Below are positions 1 to 12,240 of a stretch of 64,000 bases of DNA, one piece after another. Source of the stretch: Gautieria morchelliformis (Eukaryota; Basidiomycota; Agaricomycetes; Gomphales; Gomphaceae); NCBI GenBank assembly GCA_015179125.1, contig WHVA01000042.1:310001-374000 (forward strand). Direction: 5' to 3'. Made by a program: the position numbers and the translations under genes. Below the pieces are notes generated by a model. It made no database searches. It saw only the letters and a program-made list of their open reading frames with translations, and was not told the DNA's origin. The stretch's first letter is position 1. Every line of letters begins with the position of its first letter.

Positions 1-367
1 CATCACTTTCCGTAACCTTCTACAAGTTTCCATCTCCCCTATTATGTAAGCCTTGCCAGCGCTATAAGACTGTAGCCCGTGTGGTGGCGTTTCCTCAGCT
101 TGATCTCTGAGGATACCCACTACACAGGCAAGTCCCCATGTATCTATCGTTGGTAGAGTTATAAACTGAGGATACCCACTACACAGTTGGTCATTGTCCT
201 AGTATCGGCTCTTATCTCCTTGAGTATCTTTGGTTGTGGCTTCGTCATTAGTGTTGCCCTCACAAGAACGTAGCGGACATATTTACAAAGGGACTAGACT
301 TACACCAACATAGGTATTTATTAGGGAAATTAGGATTTTGCAGAAGGGACTTCTCGCTGAGGGGGAG
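1..367 (+). pseudogene. Decayed 3' end of a Ty1/copia pol gene (RNase H C-terminus)
   Basis: From 267 the frame reads NVADIFTKGLDLHQ and continues to the polypurine run at 361-367. ADIFTK is the usual C-terminal RNase H signature of copia polyproteins, just before the 3' LTR. Upstream the frame is interrupted, so this is a relic. The 5' part of the element lies outside the window. A 20-bp direct repeat (108-127 and 167-186) sits in the decayed part. The GAGGGGGAG tract immediately before 368 fits the polypurine primer for plus-strand DNA synthesis. The family match is by motif only. Confidence 0.75.
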
Positions 368-590
368 TGTTAGTAATTGGGACGATGATACGGCCGAGGC
401 AGAGCCGGCACGCACTTAGCCGGAAGTTCGAGAACGCTCTCGACTCTGGGATGCTGGTGCACCGGCACGGCATCGGCACAGCATCAGCTCGAAGGATTGG
501 TAACATAGGAGCATCATATTTAGTATATAAGGACAGACGATCTTGTGTAGATCGTAGAATAACAATTTATTATTACTCCTTCGTTCCACA
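368..590 (+). repeat. Copia 3' LTR (223 bp)
   Basis: Starts TGTTAGTAAT and ends CGTTCCACA, directly after the polypurine tract. A second copy of the same length, about 85% identical by eye, is the solo LTR at 39395-39617; comparing the two fixes both ends. A TATA-like TATATAAGG lies near 529-537. The 5' partner is outside the window, so the target-site duplication cannot be checked. Confidence 0.85.
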
Positions 591-1286
591 TTAATGAGGT
601 TAATTCTGTCAGTTTCTGCATGCTTCTTGCGCACTTCTTCTGAGCTTCTCATTGCTCCCGCTCCTTTCCGCACGCCACCGCGATGTCGCGAGCTCCTGAC
701 AGCCTTGCCAACCGCGCCCGGCCCCGAGATCGCAGGATGACGCACCGTGCGGAGCTCGTGCTCCGGCCGGTTGGTGGCGCATTTGGGGAGGCTTGCTGTT
801 GGTGGCGGGGGTGGCGCTGGAGGGGGGCGGTTTAAAAACATATCCTGGCAATGCCTCTATTTACGGACATGGAAGGATGGAGCTGCTGAGGACAGCTTCG
901 ATGAAGGGTTGTGAGTAGCACGTGTCTGGTGTATTCCGACGCACCTATTTCTCAGTCATGCCAGTCAGCTGTTCAGGGTGACATCGCCAGTACGTTCGGT
1001 AGTCAGACCTGGACAAGCACGAGCGCAAGTGCCTCCCGGTATGAGTCAGACAAGCAACTCGGGAAGCATCGCCGCTCGCATGAATCCCATTGTCCACATT
1101 ATGCAGGCCTCAGAGCCTGATGGCGGTTGTGTCGGACCATGTGGTGAACTGTAGGTGTCTGTAAGAAGCTTGGTGCATCATTGATATTCGAGCACATGGT
1201 CGATATTGCTTCTGGATCTACATTCCTGAGATACAGAACCCAGGTGCACTACTGTATCAAAGCTCACAATGCCAAGCCAACCACGT
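591..1286. other. Gene-free stretch
   Basis: GC-rich at 650-840, with short overlapping ORFs on both strands that show no recognisable motif or splice structure. A short patch near 920-950 resembles sequence at 12850-12880 and 37620-37650 (a shared TTCCGRCGCACCTATTTC core), suggesting old repeat debris. No supported gene. Confidence 0.5.
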
Positions 1287-1296
1287 GGATCAGGGG

Positions 1297-2774
1297 AGTT
1301 ATACACGGTTCACAGGGGTTAGCGCCGCGTGGTGCTAAACGGTGGTAATCGCCGGTGCACAGCGCTGGCCACCAGTGTGCACCACCACGGGTTGGTACCC
1401 GGCCATGCTGACTGATGCTGTCCACAGCCAACCTGTACCTCACGGCCTCGAACACCAACGCAGGGCAGACACGCAACATGTGGCCAGTGGTGAGTACTAC
1501 CCACCGCTGATAAACAGCGGATATCGCTGATTAACAGTACATGTCCCCGTTCCATCATGCCTCGCAGGGGGAAACGATCCACGCCAGGGAATCCGGCGGT
1601 GGCACCCAGGAAAGCTCAGACCACTGCAGGAAGAAAGGCACTTGTCATCAGTTCCGGAGGGACTGATAACAAGTGTCGAAACCATTGCGGACCAGTGCTC
1701 GGATACTGGTCCGCAGTGGCTTCAACGAAGCTGCGGCGAAGTTGGAAGACGCACACTGATGTGCAGTAAACAAAATGACTTTAAGTACAATTGGCACTGC
1801 TCATCAGTGTCCAATCACTGCTTAGAAGTTCAAATTATCAATATATAAGTCACTGGTATCAAGTGCTAGTATACACTGCTGTAGGAGCTGAAAAAAGGAC
1901 ACGGTCCGGACGGCGGGAACAAGGGCAAAGTTCGGTTGTACTCGAGGTAGCGAAAGGCACGAAGCAGAAGGTAGGACGTCGGGTACGCAGCCAAACACTG
2001 CGACAAGGGGCACCGTAAGTCTGAGTGAAGACGTGACTTGTGAAAATGAGATGAGGGCGGAATGGAGGACATTGAGACGTGCTGTAGGAGGATAAATATG
2101 AAGTGGCATTGGCAAAGGTTGGTTCGTCTGCATTGCCAGTCGGTGAGCCGGGGATTTCAATCGTCGTGAATTGGTCAGTATTAGTGAGAGATGCGCAGAC
2201 CCAGCTTACGAAAAACCATGCAGGGAATGGGGGAAAGACACGCGCACCAAGTTAGTTTGATCTGCGATTCTCTTTCACTTGAGATGTTTTGCCAGCATTG
2301 CCAGTTGGCAAAACGCGGCTTTCTTTCAATCGTTGCCAGTGTTGGTGAGGGCAGCGTCGTGCTTACAATCAGACGCCACGGGACGGAGCACTAGCGCCAC
2401 GATCGGGGGCTGGGCGTGGACGAAACAGGGTGGGGCGCAGATGGACACGCGAGTGTGCGGCGGGGCCGACAGCTGGTGAGTCTCAGCGCTGAATGTGATA
2501 ACAGCGCTCACCTGAGAGTGGGAGCGAGTGGTGACGAGGTTCCTCGTGGAAGTCGACGGTGCACCAAGGGCCGCCACTTGGCGCTGGGTGCGAGCGACGT
2601 CCGATGGGACGTGTTGAACCACGGTGCCACGCGTTGTGTGACAACGCGCAGCAGCGTGCGGTCCCGATCGAGGGTGGGTGCGAGTGCTGCAAAGGGTAAT
2701 TGCCACCGTGGATTGCCGAAAGTCAGTGGCCGGTGATGCCGGGCGGCCCCAGGCCCGATGAACCGTGTATTACT
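1297..2774. mobile_element. Non-autonomous DNA transposon with 10-bp TSD (Mutator-like?)
   Basis: Flanked by perfect 10-bp direct repeats GGATCAGGGG (1287-1296 and 2775-2784). The ends are inverted repeats: AGTTATACACGGTTCA at 1297 and the complement of AGTAATACACGGTTCA at 2774 (15 of 16 match). A 9-10 bp TSD is typical of Mutator-like elements, but the TIRs are short and no transposase is visible, so the superfamily is inferred. The interior is unusually rich in perfect or near-perfect hairpins, for example 1684-1711 (10-bp arms) and around 2283-2311. No supported gene inside. Confidence 0.8.
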
Positions 2775-2957
2775 GGATCAGGGGATCGGGTCGGCAAAGG
2801 CCGGCGGGCGACCGCGCCGCATGGTCACATGCAAATTATCGACAACCTGGGTGACACCCAAGTTCCCGGTGCTTGGACTGCATCAAAGCGTTCGTATGTG
2901 AAAAACTGAAAAGCGGCGCTTATAGACGTGTGTGGGTCCAGCGACTCACCTTTGACT

Positions 2958-5836
2958 CCCAGTGGAAATCGGCTCGAATTAGGGCTGCGCGTAGCTGTAA
3001 ATATCTGTAAAATAAGCGCTACATATGAGAACCGCCACAAACCGAGAAATGGAACTATAACCGATATTTTGTTCGGCTGAGAGATGCGCAGACTCGCTGT
3101 GAGATGTGTAGCGATGTTCTCCCCGGTAGATAGCAGAATAAAACCGATTTTTTTTGTATTGCCGTATGTGTACAACCGCTGGTACATGTACACAACCGAT
3201 CCCTCCATGCTCTGCGTCCACCTGCACCGCGTGCCCCAGAACCGATTCCCGGTCCTCCACCTGTACCCCGCGCCCCAGCACCGATCCCTCCGCTCTGCAT
3301 CCGCCTGCACCGCGCGCCCCAGCACCGATCCCTCCGCTCTGCATCCGCCTGCACCGCGCGTCCCGGAACCGATCCCTCCGCTCTGCGTCCACCCGTACCA
3401 CGTCCAATGGCTAGAAAGAAAAGACTGAAACAAATGAGAAAGCAACACAATAAAATGAGAGATATACACACCAATGTAATGCGAAGTGAGTGTTTGATGG
3501 GCGATATCTTGCGTGACTTGTTCGTTTTGCTGAGTTCACTGTAGAACTGTACCTAGATGAGACACTGGCATAACAGAATAAGGCTTTTAACTCACCTCCT
3601 TCTCTGCTTCTGAGAGCTTTGTGAATGCTTCTTTGACGCCACCCCTCGTTGACCTGCCCTTCGCTTCCTGATTGGCAAGGCAATAGTTAATAGAGAACAA
3701 GTTCCTGAGCAGCCGAAAATGTCAAATAATCGTTATGCTTAGTAGATGAATGAATACTCCTTACTGCGGTGAATTGGATGTTTTGCTGGGGTAATACGTT
3801 GCATCATCGTTTTCTTTGCTGTATAGTTCGTTTCGGCTTGTAGTGGCGGTTAGCTGACCTTCGTTATCCAGCGAAGCGGCGTGGGAGATGGTGCTGGCAT
3901 GGGAGGGGATTCGAGCCAAGAGTAGGGCATAAGATTTGCTGTGTATATGCGTGTGAGTTGACAGATTCTGGAGAAGTCATATATATCACCACTTACCCCA
4001 ATGTTTGGAGTTGATATTCGACTGCAAGGAAAGCAGTGTTGCGTGATTCCACCAAGAGTTGTTGTGTAGCCATACCGACGATCTGCAGCAAACCGTTAGA
4101 TGAGTCGAGTGGAGCAGGCGCGTTCAGGGACGCGGATCGACACTACAACAAGCGGTGAGGGCTGCAGGAGTCGGACAGCTGCACCCCTGACGTTGTGGGT
4201 GACGTGTCATGTCCTACGCTCGTTATCGACGCCCCCCGCCGCAGCTTCCGACCCCATGTAGGCGATTCCCAGCGCGCAGATCCCCCACGCGCGTTCGTGT
4301 CTACCCGCAGCGCCGCCTACGACTCGGAAAAGAGCGCGAAGCAGTGAGACGGACAGGGAACACATACACGCTCGTGTGACCCATGACGGAACCCAGCGAC
4401 GGACGCGACGTACGCAAGCCGAAGGCACGGTCCGGATGGACGGTGGTTTGGTGCACAGGCCTGCGGCAAGGAACGGAGACACCGTCAGACAAGCGGGAGC
4501 AACAGCAGCGGTGTGGGGCCAAGGAGAGACGAAGCAATCCTCACGGATCAGTGGCACCTCCTTAACCGCCTCGCTTCTTGCCCTCCGCAGTCCGCGCCCA
4601 CGCGTATTCTCATGGCCAATACGGACCGAAAATGCCCACGTCGCACACGCGGAGCTGACGACACGAAGGCGCCGCCAAGGATGCGTGTTGAAGAGGAAGA
4701 CAGGGATAGGGCCGATGTGGTACCGGCCCCGTCTCCCCCGTCTACGCGCCTCAAAGCGCTATGGGGGGATGGACAGCGATGCCCCAGAAGTCGCGCATAG
4801 CAAGCACGTCGCACGCCCATCGCCGACGCCACCACAACCGCCGATCGCGCGTCCAGCCTCCCACTCAGGCCGGAAAAGCGGCAACGACTCAAATGTGCAA
4901 TGGGAGATGTGCATCCACCCCTGGAAGCCCTCCCGATGGGTTCCAGGATTCCCTCAGGCGCTACGCCGGTCGCGCATCGCATCCGCACGCACCCGAGTCC
5001 TCGACGTGCACCACCATGGTCAGAGAGACAGACTCATCGCATGTCCTCCTCCCACGCCGAGACCGAGCGTGCACGCGCCCCCAGCACGTCGAGTCGCACG
5101 TACCGGCGTGAACTGAAACACGGGACCCCTTGGGAGACGTCTTCCAGTCGGTACAGGAACGTGGCCTGGTGAAGAGCAGCTGCCACGTTCAGGACCCGAT
5201 GCGTATCTGCGTAGTCGAGCTACGCTACATCCGGAGCACCCTTCGCGGGTCCTGAACCCTCCCCGCACGCCTCTCCCTTCCTAACTCTTAAGAATAGCGT
5301 GGTAAGTCCAATAAATCGTTAGTCGAGCCGTAGGTCGACTTACGAATAAAACACGCTCGGGTGTGCGTGGAAGGTGGAGAGAGCGAATGTCGAAAAACCT
5401 GAAGAAAAAATAGCGCCGGCCACACGTCGCGTGTCTGTGCGTAGAAAAATAAAAGATTATGTGCGTTTGCAGAAAACGAAAAACGAAAAACTCGCACCCG
5501 AAATCATGGAAATGGAAAATCGTGCGTTGACGTGAACGCGCAGCAACTGGAAATCGGGTTAAAATGGCAGAATGCAGATGTGATTGCACGCGCAGATATG
5601 GGAAATGGAGTAACAACGAGATGCGAGTAGGTCCAGAAAAAGTTGAGCAAAGCTGTCAAGCAGATGTACCGGTATCGGTTGGTGGCGGTGCTGAACCGGA
5701 AGCAACTGAGTTTTGTAAAAAAGTATTTTCATGCATCGGTGCGTCACAGGTACCTGCAGATTTAACCCCGACTTTCTATTTCAATACCGGTATTTACAGC
5801 TACGCGCAGCCCTAATTCGAGCCGATTTCCACTGGG
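2958..5836. mobile_element. DNA transposon with 46-bp perfect TIRs and 7-bp TSD
   Basis: The first 46 bases (2958-3003) are the exact reverse complement of the last 46 (5791-5836). The ends read CCCAGTGG...CCACTGGG. The 7-bp direct repeat TTTGACT flanks both sides (2951-2957, 5837-5843). Such a TSD fits Dada-like or a short Mutator-like insertion; the superfamily cannot be set without a transposase. The 2.8-kb interior shows no transposase motif. It has a minisatellite near the left end and a GC-rich part at 4200-5270 with only overlapping, motif-free ORFs. It is probably non-autonomous, and fairly young given the perfect TIRs. Confidence 0.85.
3196..3410. repeat. Minisatellite, about 44-bp units, 5 copies
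   Basis: Units begin at CCGAT (3196, 3242, 3281, 3325, 3369), so spacing is 46, 39, 44 and 44 bp. Consensus parts are CCGATCCCTCCGCTCTGC and CTGCACCGCGCGCCCCAG. The middle units are nearly identical and the outer ones diverged. The array lies inside the 46-bp-TIR element. Overlapping ORFs here on both strands are by-products of the repeat. Confidence 0.8.
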
Positions 5837-5843
5837 TTTGACT

Positions 5844-6349
5844 ACCTACCTTCCAAAACCAAGCATCGCTATGTCCTTACGTAAGCGACGCTTTGCTCTG
5901 TAAATCAGGGTGGTAATAATCAGTCCACGCATCCTCAGTCAGCGATCCCTCAACACGTCAGATACAGTGTCCCATTCCCGAAGGACGGACTTGAAAGCCG
6001 GATGTCAAGTCACCCTGCTTCTGAAGCCGACTGCTACGAGACGACTCAAACCATCGCATGGTCATATGGCCCTGGCTGCGTTGATCATCGTACCAGCGAC
6101 AGTATGACGCACCTCTTGTTCATGAATAGCGCAGCTATTTATGGCTTCTAGTATAGCCAACGGTTGAACGGCGGTGGCGCAAAGCGTTTGAGGGTTGTCT
6201 TATGTAAGCTTCTCACGCCACGTGTGGAAAAGCGCTGCCGCGCTGTCCACTGGCATTGTCCACCGAATCCTTGAGGCGGTACGTCTTTCAGCGCAAAAAT
6301 GCAGACTGACTATGGGGCTCCATACTAGTCTTCGTCCGCACACACACCC
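5844..6349. other. Intergenic stretch upstream of the 6350 gene
   Basis: No coding signal or repeat structure that I can support. It presumably contains the promoter of the downstream gene; no clear TATA box stands out. Confidence 0.4.
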
Positions 6350-7725
6350 ATGCCAATCGCCACCAACACCAGCACCTCCCAAACGCTCTCGGAAGAACAA
6401 GTCATCGATAGGTTCCATATGTTTCTGCAGTCGGCCCTTACGCAGGCGAGGGTCCAGAGACTGCTCGATGCGGATACGCTGGCGAGTGCGGAGGCGGACC
6501 TTATGATATCAGGTCCGTGATCGTTGGCCAGGGCATGCCGGGGACATAGCTTCCGTCCACCCGTCCATCCGCCGGTGTGAGCACGAGATACGTCTCCGGT
6601 GTCTAGCATGTCCTGGCCCAGGCATTCCATTCCCGCGCGACACGTATACTCACCCCGCCCCGCCCCCCCGCAGGTCCCGCAATATGTCTCTTCTTCGGTG
6701 CCCTCCGCTCCAGCATCCACCCCCCTTCCGTGCCACTCCCCCGCAGCCGCTTCGACAGATCCAACCCCCACCCCCTCTCCCTCTCGCGCACAACATGCCC
6801 CCCCGCCTTCGCGTCGTTTATCCAGGTCTGGGCCGCGACCGTCCCCATCATCCAGGGGCTGCCCCCGCCGCACCTGCTCGACCTCGCGCGCGTCATCTGC
6901 GACCTCCCCGCCCGCACCACGCCCGCGCATGCCGGAATAAATCGCATCGCGGTGAATCTAAGGGCGGTGGCGATTGAGATTAGCCAGAGGCGCACCTTCC
7001 AGGAGCGCTATCGGGTGGATTTGCAGGCGGCGCTGGATGCGGGGCAGGTCGGGAGCTGGGGGAGGAGGCGAGAGGGGGCGACGGCGCAGTTTATGCCGCC
7101 GCCGATGTATGTGTATGATGAGAACGACGCGTCGTCCACTGGGTTGCGCACCCCCGAGCCAGAGCCAGACCAAGAGCCGCAAGCAGAGCGTGAGCGGGAG
7201 TCAGACCCGCCAGAAAAACCCGACGCCGCCGACCCACCTGATGTCGGCAGCACCCTCTCCCAAACCACCTCCGCCCTCACCCTCATCCGCGAAACCCTCT
7301 TCGCCGCGCTCGCCGACGTCATCTCCAGCACGCCCTCCCTCCACGCCCTCCTCTCCACCGACCCCGCGCGCGCCTACTTCTCCAGCGTCGCCCTCGCGAT
7401 CCTGCGCGTCTCCCTCACCGCCCTCACCCCCGCCGGCGCCGTGCTCAGCGTGCTCGGGCGCGAGCTGACGCTGCAGGACTGCCTGGAGGCGCTGAGGCCG
7501 CTGATGCGTGAGCTCGCGGCGGTGGGCGCGGAAGCGAAAAGGTGCGCCGAGGACGATGAGGATGCGATACGGCTGGTGGGGGAGGGGAGGGTGGTGCCGC
7601 AGCCGCGGATGGAGCGCGTGGTTAGGATGCTGGAGAGCGGGGTGGGGTGGGACGAGCAGGAGTGCAGCCCTGATGCCGACGAGTATGCGAAGGATGTGTT
7701 TGAGGTCCTCCACGCATTAGGATGA
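6350..7725 (+). CDS. Uncharacterised fungal protein, two exons (404 aa)
   Basis: Model: exon 1 6350-6512, intron 6513-6673 (GTCCGT...CCCGCAG, 161 bp), exon 2 6674-7725. The phases join (G|GT) and the total is 405 codons including the stop. Exon 1 begins MPIATNTSTSQTLSEEQ. The middle has a hydrophobic helical stretch (FIQVWAATVPIIQG), then a Glu/Pro-rich acidic linker and a helical C-terminal half ending FEVLHALG. It weakly recalls fungal DUF3632-type helical proteins, which is an impression only. The intron is long for this genome, so a different acceptor near 6743 or 6832 is possible. Truncated paralogues of its C-terminal end lie at 28734-29012 and 38395-38664, which supports it being a real ancestral gene. 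Confidence 0.65.
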
Positions 7726-9331
7726 CTACACCTGAAGGACTCTGACTCCGCTTTTTTTTGCTTCATCTGATACTCTACAAGATATTATACCCCTGGCTGT
7801 GATATCCTGTATTCTATGTGATGCCAGCATGGATGTAGCCATTAGGAATTATTTCTATTTGCAAAAGAAAAACATCTTTTCGAGGTTCGTGCCCATTCCA
7901 AGTCCTTGAGTCTACAGTGGTCAGTGAGTGTTCAAGTCGATTCCTCTGCCCCAAGGCTCACACGGTGGACATCGCACGACTGGAGTACTGTCTTTGAAGG
8001 AATCTCCACAACGCAAATATACCAGCACATCCGAGTCGAAATATCCTTGAACAGGACGTTGTTCCTCAGGCTTCTGGTGGTTTGAGCGGGAGTTGTTTAT
8101 CGACCGACTCGCGTATAGTATATAAACGATGGGCGGACGAGCCGATGTTTGAAGAAGGATGTGCACCCGCAAATGTGAAGGTCCAGTCTTGCACGGAGCA
8201 ATTTACCAGCACATCGAAGGTGTAAACTTAGTATACTTCCACAGGACGCTGCTCCTGATCTGATGATTTGAGCCAAAGTTGTTTGTCGACCGACCCATGC
8301 AATGGGAGCGTCAGCCAATGTTTGAAGAATCACGGCCGTTCTGGCCCGGCGAATCACAAATCAATAACATACTACCAAGCAGAACGTGAGTCTGATCAGT
8401 TGCACGTACACATCACATGGTCCGTAATTAGTAGGGAGCAGCATCTCGGTGTCTAGGTGTCCAAGGGTTACATTGACCCTGGCAGCTATATGGTGCCTGA
8501 GTCTAGGACATAGGTGAAGTTATCGTCGTCGAGATTTTTCACGAGGAGTTGGGAAAGGAAATGCAACTCAGGCGAAGGCTCTAGTGGAAGATTTGAGACC
8601 AGGCCAGACGGCCACCGTGGGCGGGGGCCTGGGGAATGCAGGGAAGGTGGGGGTTGAATTTATGGGTTATGGTCAGCAGAAGGACTCGTACTGAGCGCTG
8701 AGCATTGAGAATTGAGAAGATCTCGTCAGTCAGCCTGAGTCGTTCTACTAACGCTGGAGAGAGCAGGACAGTTGCCGAAGTTCACGCACAGGACGCTGCT
8801 CACCGCTCCTGATCTGATGGTTTGGGCGAGAATTATTGATCGACCGACCCATGCAATGGGAGCGCCAGCCAATGATGACTTACAGCCGTACTAGCCCGGC
8901 GCATTCCAAATCGACTTGAACGAGAACTAACATGGAGAACGTGAGTTCGGCTGCAGTCGGGGATCGACTGCACTGTTGTGCTTCCATGGGTAGTTGTGCG
9001 ATATTTACCATCGTACTCAAGTCCCTATTGCGCAAATTCTGCATGTATTTTTTTGCCGGTACGGAAAGAATGAGTGTAAGCGCAAGGGTGCCTTTCGGGT
9101 CAAATCGTCGATGAGAACCGTGGTATAAGTAGCCATCCGGAAGAGTCAAGTACGCACAGGAATTAAGGTCCCACAGGAATTGGTCGTGCTCCCGCAACGC
9201 GGGGCTTAAAGTAAGACGAACAAGTAGAGTCCAATCAGGTAATTCGTGTTGAATATGAGCAGTTTTGCATTAAGAGTATGCTGCACGGAGGGAGACGGAG
9301 TAAGCAGAGGTGAGATATCATGAACAGCCGA
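7726..9331. repeat. Copy A non-coding repeat region of the triplicated locus
   Basis: Matches 29013-29397 plus 34225-35480 (copy B) and 38665-39870 (copy C). A sub-repeat of about 120 bp containing CAGGACGCTGCTCCTGATCT and CGACCGACCCATGCAATGGG occurs three times here (about 8040-8160, 8237-8360, 8783-8905), twice in copy B and once in copy C. Short ORFs such as the one ending 9114 share their last residues with one in copy B, but no exon structure is evident. No supported gene. Confidence 0.7.
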
Positions 9332-10717
9332 CATCGGCGAAACCGGAAAAAACTTATAAGCACCTTATAACGGTTTATAAGCTATGTAATATATGTCAGG
9401 TATATAATTATTATATATGACCTTACGAGGCCTCGTAGACCACTCTTTTTCACACAAGGTTATATAATCCCTCGGGAAGCACGGATAAGGCTTTACAGGT
9501 CCTGTAAGGCTTACCGCCGCTGAGATATACTTATAAGCTTGGCTATCCACTACTTTCTCTGGGAGGCATTGCGGATCCAAATAGGCCTTACACTCGGTTG
9601 TAAGTATGGTGTAAGTTGTTTGCAAGACATACGGTATTTGTATAATCAACATGGCTATTAATAAAATACACGGATGTGCGGTATGGGAGAGCGTGATGTA
9701 AGGCAACCAAAGGCAAGTGATACAAAGACCAATGGCGGCAGCCATGTGGCAGGTTGAAGAGAGCCATCATAGCCAGAGAAAGTGGACAGAGCAGAGCATA
9801 TGAGAGTGATGGGATGAAGAGTGTAGTGACAATGAGCATCAGATGGATGAAGGGAGAAATTTGGATGCATACTGCGAGAACGGCGAGGTCGTTGAGAGAC
9901 GCACCTAATTCAACTATGCACGTGCACTCCGATCCCACCAGTAACAAACGTGATGTTTGGCATTGGTGGGGTCGGAGTGCTCGACGCTAGGCAATGAAGA
10001 CGAGGAAGGGAGGGGCAGAGGTGGGGCAGACAATGTGGTGGCCGAGCAGGCATATGTGGGTAGTGTAGTGGTGGCTAGGAGGCAACGGCAGGTGGGCTAA
10101 ACTCATCAACAAGTGTATATATACGGTGTGTCTCACGTGACTCTTGAACATCGCCGACAACAATATCGGGGGACCAAAAATAGCTGTAAGTCAGGATATT
10201 CAGTCGGATTTATACCAGTATCAATGCTTACTAAGACCATATTGTGGATGTGTCGCGCCGATCGCACCTGACTGCGATGAAAAGGCCGAAAAAGGTAAGG
10301 AAGAGTCTGAAGCCGAATCAAGCAGCAAGGCCGAAGTTGGAGAAGAAGATGGGGGAGACGAGGAGGAAGACGAGGATGGTGATGGTGATGAGGGAGGTGA
10401 GGGAGAAGGCCATGACTCTGCAGCATGAGCCTCTTCAAGTTGCCACTGGGAATAAGCGGCGAGGGTACTTCATCATTGTAAGTGGGATAAAGGCTAAACA
10501 CGTACTTAAAAGGGCTCCACAATGCTTAATGTTGATTTGTGGGCCTGTGGAATGATTATGATATACTACAAGGAGCCTCAAGTATTACCTGAGGATTGTA
10601 GGGGTATGTAACGCCTGCAACACCTTGTACGGCCCAAGCGTGTATGAGGCGCTGGCATGATTACAAAATCGGCAAGCGCTTATACGGTGGTATTATCGAA
10701 TTCCGGTTTCGCCGATG
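9332..10717. mobile_element. Non-autonomous TIR element, 2-bp TSD, with palindromic subterminal repeats
   Basis: The two ends are 17-bp perfect inverted repeats (CATCGGCGAAACCGGAA). The flanks are GA on both sides (9330-9331, 10718-10719). The homologous copy B sequence at 35471-35485 reads straight through with one GA, giving the empty site. Next to the left end are repeated palindromes such as CTTATAAG and a CTTTACAGG/CCTGTAAGG pair. No transposase is visible; the only ORF of note (10144-10428) is an acidic low-complexity stretch. The superfamily is undetermined. Confidence 0.85.
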
Positions 10718-11050
10718 GAATTGGTCGAGATGCTGCCATAGGCTCTGAAGACTAGTGGTCTGGTGCAAACGAGTGCGATTACTCCAGTTTGCTTTAGGGA
10801 TTTCGAGCATGCAAAAGCTGGGTACTGTATGGGTGAATCGGAGGCCAACGAGAATGCGTCACGCGTGCGGCGTGACACGAATGTCGGTCAACTTAAGCCG
10901 GCACCTTGTGATTTCAATCGCTCATCATATACGCTCCAGCAACACATTTTTGTCAGGTGCTCATATTTAGTACATGCTGATCCGTGCCTTCTGCCAGGAC
11001 ATATTGTTTTCACGTGAATCAACTTCTCTCGTTGATAAAGCTTGAAACCC

Positions 11051-12240
11051 TCATGTTCTTTTCCGGGACTTCCTGCCTTGCGATGGAAAGGCTTTTACTA
11101 CCAAGCCTTCAATTGCCTTGTCATCGAGCCTTGGCTTGTCACCGATGCGCCCCTTGCAGGAATCCCTGAGGTGTTTCCACAGAGTATATCTCCGCATGTA
11201 TGTCCTGGCCTGCCCGTGGAGCATGCAGCCCTCGGGGCACAGCACCTTTGTCTCTCCTTTTTCTGGGCCAGCTATGGCCGCCGACCCATCCTCAATCCGT
11301 GTTCCCCTCATGTTCGCAGTTACTCCGGAAGGCGAGTCGGGTACTGGATCCGGCTGCATAGCCCGGGATCCCGCCATCAAACTGGCAACATTTTTTGCTG
11401 CCGGTGGGGTGTCCGTGGTGGTCCACGCGTCCCCCTGGTTGTAATATGAATGTTTAGGTTGGATGGTGGGCCTGTAGCATGCGCCAGGGTTATATCTCTG
11501 TCTGTCGAACACACGCGAAGGCACGCACATGTTTGGCCCACCATCTGGGTAGTCATCGCCTCCGCTATCATAAGAGCAAGAGGTATTTGCCTGATACGCT
11601 GGTGCGCCATTGTCTCGGTACCACGCGTATTCTTGTGGTCGAGACATGCCCAGTGTCTTGAACGCTTATGAACTAGGTCAGATACTTCTGTCCCATTACA
11701 CAAAAAATTCTCTGCCTACCTGAAGTAATCAATGAGAGCGGCGTATGACAGGGTTGTCCAGTCAATCTCCTCGCTGGGAGCCACACTGCATGACATCGAC
11801 CCAAGTTCTTGGGCGACACCCTCAGGAGCGTTGTTGTTTGTGGACCGCTCTTGCGGTAGATGAGGCGGTCCAGTCTCCTGACACCTGATAAACAGGTCAG
11901 ATATGTGCTGTTACACAGAAAAGGTCTTTGCATACCGCAGGTATTCCGCACCATTCCCAGCTGTCTGAGCACTCTGCGGGAAGTCCCGCCTCACAAAGTG
12001 ATGATATTCTGACCTGTGTGTGGGCCAGTGAGTTTTTCTGCGCTCTGACAGAAACACGAAACGTACTGAGAAGGTTGGCCGAGGTTGTTGGGCCGGGCCG
12101 GGAAGGCCGAAGTGTCAGGTGACTACATTTGCCATCCGCTGTTCTGGACATTGCCTCTCCTGATCCATCCGGTGCTACGATACCGCAGCCTGCCAAAACA
12201 TTGTTAGTGGCATACGCCCCAAGCTCGAGCATGAATGCTT
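11051..12240 (-). pseudogene. Broken copy A of the C2HC-finger gene
   Basis: Exon by exon it matches the intact-looking copy B gene at 35820-36938. Two lesions are seen. One extra base near 12124 (GACTACATTT versus GACACATTT in copy B) shifts the frame of the first exon. The acceptor before the last exon reads CTGG where copy B has CTAG. The last exon is still open (11051-11647, 198 aa) and keeps the finger CPEGC...HLRDSCKG. Copy B carries an extra acidic insert before the finger (DLSDEQE). A shortened product from 11647 cannot be excluded. Confidence 0.6.

Noticed and set aside
4376-5116. 246-codon plus-strand ORF
   Set aside because: It lies in a GC-rich part of a transposon where all frames on both strands are open; composition is Arg/Ser/Pro-rich with no motif or homologous copy.
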